From Nitrososphaera sp. (GTDB lineage: Archaea > Thermoproteota > Nitrososphaeria > Nitrososphaerales > Nitrososphaeraceae), in contig JAKEIF010000094.1 of assembly GCA_022545875.1 (NCBI GenBank), forward strand, positions 1 through 10,548: a stretch of 10,548 nucleotides of DNA, given 5' to 3'. A program made the position numbers and the translations under genes. Position 1 is the stretch's first letter. Every line of letters starts with the position of its first letter. Positions 6,090 to 10,548 of this stretch are shown one piece after another. The notes under the pieces were generated by a model. The model had not been told where the DNA came from. It did no database searches and saw only the letters and a list, made by a program, of their open reading frames with translations.

Positions 6090-7102
6090 TGCGCACGCAA
6101 TTAGATCAGCCTTTTTCAAGCCTGAGCCTCGGGGACATGAGCGTTGTAGAGTCAGTGAGTGGATGTATTGCACCAAAGCTTGACGAATTAAGGGGAAGAA
6201 GAATTATTTTCAGCAGGGACGACAAAAAGCTCGTTCCCCGCGACGGGTGGGGGCTAAAGTCCGGCCAATTCTCTGGAACGGTGAATACATTCCGACCTCT
6301 GCATGAAAAGACCTTGGTGGCCGCGATTGATTCTAGTTGCGTCAAGATGGCTGAAACAGAAGACGGGTCGCTTTATGCGGTCAAATGCGGGATTGCAACT
6401 GCAATAGATGGTCATGCTCTGATGCACTTTAGAATCGGGCCTTTCCTATTCTACGTGACGGAATCTTCGCTCAGGGAGTCAGAGCTTGACGACAGGCTGG
6501 CAAAGGCGGTACTGCTCGACGATGACATAGCAAAAAGGCTTGTACGGATAAGAACTGAACGAGCAGTACAAAAGGAACTCGCAAGCCACTTGGTCGGTTC
6601 TATGATACTAGTAGATGGGTCGCTTCGCGGGTCCATCTTTGAAGACAGGCAGCGGAGCATCAACAAAATATCAGAAGAATGCGTCTTACGAAAAAATACT
6701 GTGATAGGGGTAAGCAAGGCCACAAGATTTAGGCCCCTTGAGAGGGCTGCAGGTCCTCTGCTCAAGGTGCCCGGCCCAGCATACATCGATGTCGAGATCA
6801 TTGTCAAGAGCCTGGTGAGAAACTCTGCAGGGTCAAACGTAATGGTCAGGTTAGACGGTACGGGCCCGGCGCTGCGCGCGGACATTATCGGAGCGGGTAA
6901 CAGCGAATCGCTTGGCAGGCTGATTGGAAATGACGCGATTTCCAGCGGCTACCCCGAAACCCTACGGCTTGCGCACCACATTTCAACATTTACGGGGACT
7001 GAAATTACATGCCTGAGGAGCCATGTGCTAAACACCTACGACGTAACCGAACTTGCAGCCGACGACATCCGAAGAACTTTGCTTGGATCAATCTCGGTAT
7101 GA
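6089..7102 (+). CDS. nurA: NurA-domain 5'-3' nuclease
   Basis: NurA-family nuclease of 337 residues; in archaea NurA works with the HerA translocase, together with Mre11-Rad50, to resect DNA ends for recombinational repair. Visible family motifs are AAIDSS (78-83, with the likely metal ligand D81), ILVDGSL (173-179, with D176), GVSKATR (207-213), the YIDVEI strand at about 232-237, and a C-terminal YPETLRLAHH. D81 and D176 are the expected Mn-binding aspartates. Starts at the TTG codons 6077 and 6080 are possible, but the TATA box at 6053-6060 predicts transcription starting near 6082, so the ATG at 6089 is preferred. The next gene, herA, overlaps it by four bases (ATGA), which implies translational coupling and equal output. 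The promoter carries two operator-like palindromes. Confidence 0.85.
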   Translation: MRTQLDQPFSSLSLGDMSVVESVSGCIAPKLDELRGRRIIFSRDDKKLVPRDGWGLKSGQFSGTVNTFRPLHEKTLVAAIDSSCVKMAETEDGSLYAVKCGIATAIDGHALMHFRIGPFLFYVTESSLRESELDDRLAKAVLLDDDIAKRLVRIRTERAVQKELASHLVGSMILVDGSLRGSIFEDRQRSINKISEECVLRKNTVIGVSKATRFRPLERAAGPLLKVPGPAYIDVEIIVKSLVRNSAGSNVMVRLDGTGPALRADIIGAGNSESLGRLIGNDAISSGYPETLRLAHHISTFTGTEITCLRSHVLNTYDVTELAADDIRRTLLGSISV

Positions 7103-8553
7103 AAATTCTATCAAAGAACGGAAATGAACTGATGTTACTTGCCATGAAAGAGGACTCTGCGAGCAAAGGTGATTACATGCTGATTGAAGACAGGAATAAG
7201 AGCCTGGTCGTGCAGATCTATGACGAGGAATATCTTTCGTCGCAGGCGATGATTGAAGACATTGTAAAGGAAGAAGTCGTCAACGCTTCGAGCATTGAAA
7301 ATCTGCATGACCCGCTGAACATCGGCGTTCTCTCAAAACTCATCAGAGATGCCCGGGTATTTCGTGCAAAGCTGAGGGCCACCATCAACGGCGAAGGCAA
7401 GCTGTCAAGCGAAGTAGCCTGGCTCCCATCCAGAGTTGATTCTAGGATCCGGCGGCTTTCAATGGCAGAGATTGATTCGTTCCTTGGAAGGTCCGGAGTC
7501 TTTCCAATTCCACTTGGAAGAGCGGGCGACGATGAGGACTTTGAAATTTATGCAGAAGACCTTGATGGCAAGCTGAGCATAATAACGGGCAAGAAGGAAT
7601 CTGGCAAGTCTCACTTGTCAAAAGTGCTTGTCAAGACACTCGTACAGCATGGCGCTTTTGTAGTTGTTTTTGACCTTAACAATGAGTACAGCGGCCTTGG
7701 CTGGCACAGGGATCGAACGCCATCAGCGATACAGAACAAAGTGCACATTTTGGAACCAGGCAACTCGCTTAGGTTCAAACTTGACTACTGTGGAAAGGCG
7801 GCAGTTTCTGGTATGCTCAAAAATGCCCTGGACATACCTGCCGCGTCGCTTCGGGAATTCTTTCGGATCTGGGACTGGCTTGAAAATAAGCAAGGGCTTG
7901 GAATTGATGCAATTGGAAACGCAATAAACACCTGGAACATCAATGAACTTGTCCGCGACGCCCTTGTTTCGCGCTATCATGTAATTCAGTCGTCGCGTCT
8001 ATTTACCGACGAGCCTGGCGGCTTTAGGTTCGAAAATGTCATCACAAGAAATGCAGGGACCGGTGCGGCTATTGTGATCAACATGGCAGACGTATCGCCG
8101 ACTATTCGCCGGATGGTAGTAGAGCTGGTCCTGAGCAAAATAGTTGACCTCCTTGAGCGCCAGGCCATCCCTCCGATTTTTCTGTTCGCAGAGGAAGCAC
8201 ACCTGTACATCAGGGAAACGTATTGGGAGGATATCATCACAAGAATGAGGCACTTTGGCATCTATACCACTTTTATTACAAACCAGCCCGATGCAATTAG
8301 CGACGGAATCTACCGGCAGGTCGACAATATTTTCCTCTTTAACTTTACAAATGACAGCGACTTGGACAAGATCTCCAAGGTATCACTGGTAGATAACGAC
8401 ACGATCCGCTCTATAGTGAGGACCCTGCCACAGCGTCAATGCCTGGCAATTGGCAAGGCAGTATGCGACCTGCCGATGGTCATTAAAGTTGCGGCAGCAG
8501 ACGTGCTGACCCTGGGTGAAACCAAAAAATTCTTTAGCAAAAAAACGAGCTAG
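7099..8553 (+). CDS. herA: HerA-family DNA translocase ATPase
   Basis: Hexameric ATP-driven DNA translocase of the HerA/FtsK superfamily, 484 residues, which pumps DNA into the NurA nuclease. The N-terminal 140 residues or so, rich in beta strands, fit the position of the HAS-barrel. Walker A is GKKESGKS (164-171), with K170 and S171; Walker B is FLFAEEAH, with the acidic pair E365-E366 and H368. A later TNQPDAIS motif (394-401) and the following VDNIFLFNFTND match the conserved region after Walker B in HerA. The ATG at 7099 overlaps the nurA stop as ATGA. An ATG at 7009 in frame would add 30 residues read entirely inside nurA and is rejected. The tail ends SKKTS, and its A-runs are oligo-T on the other strand. 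The stop overlaps the stop of the P-II gene within CTAG. Confidence 0.88.
   Translation: MKILSKNGNELMLLAMKEDSASKGDYMLIEDRNKSLVVQIYDEEYLSSQAMIEDIVKEEVVNASSIENLHDPLNIGVLSKLIRDARVFRAKLRATINGEGKLSSEVAWLPSRVDSRIRRLSMAEIDSFLGRSGVFPIPLGRAGDDEDFEIYAEDLDGKLSIITGKKESGKSHLSKVLVKTLVQHGAFVVVFDLNNEYSGLGWHRDRTPSAIQNKVHILEPGNSLRFKLDYCGKAAVSGMLKNALDIPAASLREFFRIWDWLENKQGLGIDAIGNAINTWNINELVRDALVSRYHVIQSSRLFTDEPGGFRFENVITRNAGTGAAIVINMADVSPTIRRMVVELVLSKIVDLLERQAIPPIFLFAEEAHLYIRETYWEDIITRMRHFGIYTTFITNQPDAISDGIYRQVDNIFLFNFTNDSDLDKISKVSLVDNDTIRSIVRTLPQRQCLAIGKAVCDLPMVIKVAAADVLTLGETKKFFSKKTS
8524..8545 (-). terminator. Oligo-T termination tracts for the P-II gene
   Basis: On the minus strand a T7 (8545-8539) and a T6 (8529-8524) follow the P-II stop codon within 5-27 bases. 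They are the complement of lysine codons at the 3' end of herA (KKFFSKKTS), so the termination signal is embedded in the opposing gene. Confidence 0.55.
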
Positions 8554-8897
8554 ACTATGGCTACTTGGCCGTGTTTTTTCGTGCCAATGTCGATGGCATC
8601 GCTTACAGTGGATACAAAGATCTTGCCATCACCTGATGAGCCCGTGCTCGCCGTGTCAAGGATCGCCTTGATGACCTTTTCTAGTTCTGAATCATCAACC
8701 ACTGTGATCACGTTTGCCCTTACGGAAAACTCGGCTGCCAGTCTCTTTGTGCCTCTGCCCGTTTGAACCTGCGGCTTTTCGCCTTTTCCTCTTCCCTTTG
8801 CGTCGAGAACTGTCGTACCGCCGACTCCTGCCTTTTTCAGTGCTTCATTTACGGCGCTTACCTTCTCGGCAGCAATAATTGCCTCTACACGCTTCAT
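8550..8897 (-). CDS. P-II family nitrogen regulatory protein (GlnK/GlnB type)
   Basis: Small trimeric signalling protein of 115 residues that senses nucleotides, and often 2-oxoglutarate, and controls nitrogen uptake or assimilation. Family marks are the start MKRVEAII, VGGTTVLDAKGRG (25-37) before the T-loop, the T-loop at about 38-58 (with RGTKRLAAEF), and the C-terminal signature TGSSGDGKIFV (85-95). The Tyr that is uridylylated in proteobacterial GlnB (Tyr51) has no counterpart; the aligned region reads TKRLAAEF. Control by that modification is therefore unlikely, as is usual in archaea. There is no amtB transporter gene beside it within the window, although archaeal glnK genes often pair with one. 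The ATG at 8897-8895 fits the family N-terminus, with a TTATAT box about 28 bases upstream. Its stop shares CTAG with herA. Confidence 0.92.
   Translation of the reverse strand: MKRVEAIIAAEKVSAVNEALKKAGVGGTTVLDAKGRGKGEKPQVQTGRGTKRLAAEFSVRANVITVVDDSELEKVIKAILDTASTGSSGDGKIFVSTVSDAIDIGTKKHGQVAIV
8574..8579 (+). terminator. Oligo-T termination tract for herA
   Basis: A T6 occurs 21 bases after the herA stop. It is the complement of the two adjacent AAA codons for K107-K108 in the P-II gene. This mirrors the tracts for P-II inside herA. Confidence 0.45.
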
Positions 8898-8920
8898 GTC
8901 TCGTTCTAAATAAATTTGCG

Positions 8921-8928
8921 ATATAAGG
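8921..8928 (-). promoter_or_regulatory. TATA box for the P-II gene
   Basis: Read on the minus strand, CTTATATC is centred about 27 bases before the ATG at 8897, predicting a leaderless message. A second AT-rich stretch at about 8908-8916 is too close to the ATG to be the box. Confidence 0.5.
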
Positions 8929-8941
8929 TTTTCAATTAATG

Positions 8942-8962
8942 ATGTTGCGCGTTATTAATATA
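8942..8962 (+). promoter_or_regulatory. Promoter element resembling the nurA-herA promoter
   Basis: ATGTTGC (8942-8948) followed at identical spacing by ATTAATATA (8954-8962) matches 6040-6060 at 17 of 21 positions. The right arm of the palindrome is not conserved here. It lies about 130 bases before the TTG at 9091, in the divergent gap between the P-II and winged-helix genes. It predicts transcription starting near 8985, which would give a leader of about 105 bases. Confidence 0.4.
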
Positions 8963-9078
8963 TCCACGACGATTATCGCGGTGCAATTATCATAAAACGG
9001 GCATTATTAATAGCTGTAAAATGTAGAGCGAAACCTGAAATTAACACCATATTATTCATAAAGAGCGCGTTTTGAAAT

Positions 9079-9082
9079 GGAG
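9079..9082 (+). promoter_or_regulatory. Shine-Dalgarno site for the TTG start at 9091
   Basis: GGAG ends 8 bases before the TTG. It is the only well-placed site of this kind seen in the window, where other genes look leaderless, and it supports both the TTG start and a leadered transcript. Confidence 0.45.
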
Positions 9083-9090
9083 TTGGTTCC

Positions 9091-9396
9091 TTGCAAAAGC
9101 TAAAGAATAGAAGCAAACTGGATATTATACACGATATTCTGGTGTCCGCGACAGGCGGGGTCAAAAAGACACACATCATGGCCAAAGCAAACCTGAGCTC
9201 TGAGCAGATGAACTTTTACTTCAATACTCTTCTCCATCACAGTTTGCTTGACGCAGGCCGCGATCCAGAGAACAACCAAATCTATCGTACTACGCACAAG
9301 GGCGTCAGGTTCCTCCAATGCTGCGCGAACATCAAGTCCCTGATTGCACCCGCAGCGCCTGTGCGCGTGAATCAGAGCGAATTGCTGTATCTGTAG
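9091..9396 (+). CDS. Small archaeal winged-helix transcriptional regulator
   Basis: A 101-residue protein matching the archaeal single-domain winged-helix type often called HTH_45. Residues 7-20 (RSKLDIIHDILVSA) form the first helix, KKTHIMAKANLSSEQMNFYFNTLLHHSLLD (25-54) the helix-turn-helix, and the wing follows as IYRTTHKGVRFLQ (63-75). Such proteins are numerous in Thaumarchaeota and mostly uncharacterised. The start is a TTG: the frame is closed by a TGA at 9073-9075, no ATG or GTG lies between, and an internal ATG at 9178 would delete the first helix. It stands divergent from the P-II gene across 193 bases, so it could act on that region, but nothing in the sequence shows its target. 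A T6 tract follows its stop. Confidence 0.85.
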   Translation: MQKLKNRSKLDIIHDILVSATGGVKKTHIMAKANLSSEQMNFYFNTLLHHSLLDAGRDPENNQIYRTTHKGVRFLQCCANIKSLIAPAAPVRVNQSELLYL

Positions 9397-9411
9397 AAAT
9401 TTGTTCGCATA

Positions 9412-9420
9412 TTTTTTAAA
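9412..9420 (+). promoter_or_regulatory. T6 terminator overlapping the next gene's TATA box
   Basis: TTTTTTAAA lies 16 bases after the stop of the winged-helix gene. The T6 (9412-9417) could end that transcript, while TTTTAAA is placed about 30 bases before the ATG at 9448 and fits a TATA box for the next gene. One stretch may serve both functions. Confidence 0.45.
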
Positions 9421-9447
9421 GCAATATGTGCCTAGCTCTTGGCAGCA

Positions 9448-9774
9448 ATGTCTTATCCTACTCAAGAAGACGAAATGAGGGCTAAAGAGGCAAGCGTAGA
9501 GAAAGTCGAAAGGGCGGAAGAATCTAGTTTCCTTTCGACATTTCAGTCAGTTCCGCAACGCAGCAATCAGCGGCTCTCAGAGCTTGCCCAACAAATAGTT
9601 GGGAATTTTAACACAATCATGGACGAAGCGCGTCAAAAACCGTTTGAGCGACAGGAAGACCTAATGGCAGGGATGAAGCGGCTTTTCCGTGAGCAGATAA
9701 ACGTAATTGAAGCGAGACGCGCCTATACGGTAAAGATAAACCCATCAACGGCTGCGGAAGAGCCTAATCTCTAG
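9448..9774 (+). CDS. Hypothetical helical protein
   Basis: A 108-residue soluble protein that I do not recognise. It is highly charged and mostly helical: an acidic/lysine-rich N-terminal part (residues 7-25), a Ser/Phe-rich stretch (FLSTFQSVP), then a long amphipathic helical region (about 40-92) holding SELAQQIVGNFNTIMDEA and the Arg-rich KRLFREQINVIEARRAYTVK. It has no cysteine, membrane segment or signal peptide. The frame is open from a TTG at 9439, but the TATA box at 9412-9420 predicts transcription starting near 9442, so the ATG at 9448 is preferred. Its stop overlaps the stop of the opposing gene inside CTAG. No oligo-T tract was seen close to either stop of this pair, unlike the other two convergent pairs. 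Confidence 0.75.
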   Translation: MSYPTQEDEMRAKEASVEKVERAEESSFLSTFQSVPQRSNQRLSELAQQIVGNFNTIMDEARQKPFERQEDLMAGMKRLFREQINVIEARRAYTVKINPSTAAEEPNL

Positions 9775-10548
9775 CAGCCGTGTTCTTGGGCCCAGCCGCT
9801 TCGTGTAAACTCGCTTATTTCACATTCTTCTACATCCAGCGCGGCAAGCTCATTTTCTAGCAGTTCTTCATTCAACCCGATCGAAGAACAGTATACCGAT
9901 GCGATCACGCTGCCATCCGATGTAGGCTGGTTGTCGTCTTGGTCTACCAACACAGAGCTGCCGAGGCAGAGGCTGCGAGTAAATATCGTAGTCTCCAGGA
10001 ATCCTTCGTCGTCTCTAGCAGGAGCGCTCACAAGGGCAAGCTCTACCTTGTACAGGGAGCCGTCCGAATTGACGTAAAGCGTGTCGCCGTCGACTATCCT
10101 TATGGCCACTCCTTCAACACAGCCTGCTGATCCAAGGCATTCTTCTGACCCTCTGGTAACGTCATCATCAGATTTTCTTACGTCATCTGCCATCGGATCG
10201 TTGAGATCGCCTCTGGACTCGTCCAGAAACTCCCATTCATCATTGCCGTCGGGAACTCGCTGCCATGTATGCCCGTCATCGTTCCCGTCAACAAGGGACG
10301 GCGTGGCGTCGATCACTTCTCCGCTGGATGAGTTGACAAGCATCAATACCTCACCTACATTCGAAAGGGACGAGTTCTCGATCTCTATGACGTGTGTTTC
10401 GCCGGCTTCTATGATCAGGTCGTCAGGCAGCTCTATCGCAATTGACTTTGACGCGTTAATGAAAAGACTGCTAGCGTTAGCATCGGCATCGCCTAGATTA
10501 TACAGTTCAAGCCATTCATCGCCAACATCACTGCCCTCCGGGTTAAGC
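9771..10548 (-). CDS. Lamin-tail domain fused to staphylococcal-nuclease-like domain (partial at right edge)
   Basis: The frame is open to the right edge, so the N-terminus is missing; 258 residues are visible, and the TTG at 10346 and ATG at 10343 are internal. Visible residues 1-110 fit a lamin-tail domain: NPEGSDVGDEWLELYN near the start and PSLVDGNDDGHTWQRVPDG (84-102). An acidic linker follows, and then a staphylococcal-nuclease-like domain (about 145-258) with IVDGDTL (151-157) and GLNEELL (224-230). By eye alignment to the S. aureus enzyme, the DGDT aspartates are kept but Arg35, Asp40, Glu43 and Arg87 are replaced by Glu, Ser, Ala and Ser, so nuclease activity is doubtful. Six cysteines and high acidity suggest an exported, disulfide-bonded protein, but no signal peptide is visible here. 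The stop shares CTAG with the opposing gene. Confidence 0.82.
   Translation of the reverse strand, partial: LNPEGSDVGDEWLELYNLGDADANASSLFINASKSIAIELPDDLIIEAGETHVIEIENSSLSNVGEVLMLVNSSSGEVIDATPSLVDGNDDGHTWQRVPDGNDEWEFLDESRGDLNDPMADDVRKSDDDVTRGSEECLGSAGCVEGVAIRIVDGDTLYVNSDGSLYKVELALVSAPARDDEGFLETTIFTRSLCLGSSVLVDQDDNQPTSDGSVIASVYCSSIGLNEELLENELAALDVEECEISEFTRSGWAQEHGC

Larger units (their letters stand above)
8898..9090. other. 193-base divergent intergenic region
   Basis: This is the longest gene-free stretch in the window. Besides the P-II TATA box and the site at 8942-8962 it holds a second box, TTATTAATA (9004-9012), predicting transcription starting near 9035 and a leader of about 55 bases, and a weaker AT-rich stretch at 9050-9060. 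No tRNA-like fold or open frame of useful length was seen in it. A short ATG frame of 8 codons (9077-9103) overlaps the next gene's TTG start out of frame. Confidence 0.5.

Noticed and set aside
7009..7098. N-terminal extension of herA from the ATG at 7009
   Set aside because: These 30 codons lie wholly inside nurA and look like a Cys/Arg-rich out-of-frame read; the ATGA overlap at 7099 is a much better start.
8970..8978. Short palindrome CGATTATCG as an operator
   Set aside because: The arms are only four bases and no second copy was seen nearby, so chance is a sufficient explanation.
9771..10346. Treating the right-edge gene as a complete protein starting at 10346 or 10343
   Set aside because: The frame stays open to 10548 and the upstream codons encode the first half of a lamin-tail domain, so the real start is outside the window.
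1..10548. CRISPR array, tRNA, rRNA, insertion sequence, or toxin-antitoxin locus
   Set aside because: No regularly spaced repeats, cloverleaf-like segments, transposase motifs or recognisable toxin genes were seen; the gaps between genes are all under 200 bases.

Overview
The window looks like a chromosomal segment of an ammonia-oxidising archaeon of the Thaumarchaeota (Nitrososphaerota), most likely near Nitrososphaera. The grounds are the archaea-only GatD/GatE pair, a NurA-HerA pair, several small winged-helix proteins, archaeal TATA boxes of the TTAATATA type about 20-35 bases before start codons, near-absence of Shine-Dalgarno sites (one exception), and a GC content judged by eye to be near 50%. 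The lineage is an inference. No rRNA, tRNA, CRISPR array, insertion sequence or phage gene was seen.

Layout. 1-4952 (all +): a MarC-family membrane protein; gatD and gatE, the two-subunit Glu-tRNA(Gln) amidotransferase; a 107-residue protein of unknown function 3 bases after gatE; and a CPBP/CAAX-type membrane protease. 5000-6003: two small winged-helix proteins in tail-to-tail orientation, whose N-terminal halves look alike. 6089-8553 (+): nurA and herA, overlapping by ATGA, a nuclease and a hexameric translocase for DNA end processing. 8550-8897 (-): a P-II nitrogen regulator. 9091-9774 (+): a small winged-helix regulator and a 108-residue hypothetical protein. 9771-10548 (-, cut by the right edge): a lamin-tail domain joined to a staphylococcal-nuclease-like domain.

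Five things stand out. (1) All three tail-to-tail gene pairs overlap by exactly four bases, with both stop codons inside one CTAG. (2) In two of these pairs, oligo-T tracts that could end one transcript lie inside the last codons of the opposing gene, mostly as AAA-AAA lysine pairs. (3) The nurA-herA promoter carries two copies of TGTTGNNCAACA, one against the TATA box and one at the start codon, which suggests an operator. (4) A promoter-like site near 8942-8962 shares 17 of 21 bases with the upstream half of that promoter. (5) The nuclease-like domain at the right edge keeps its Asp-Gly-Asp-Thr motif but appears to have lost the catalytic Arg, Asp, Glu and Arg, so it may be a pseudo-nuclease.

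How the genes fit together. gatD-gatE make Gln-tRNA(Gln) and may be co-transcribed with the 107-residue gene. nurA-herA form a translationally coupled DNA-repair unit, which the adjacent divergent winged-helix gene may regulate. The P-II gene has no ammonium transporter beside it within the window.
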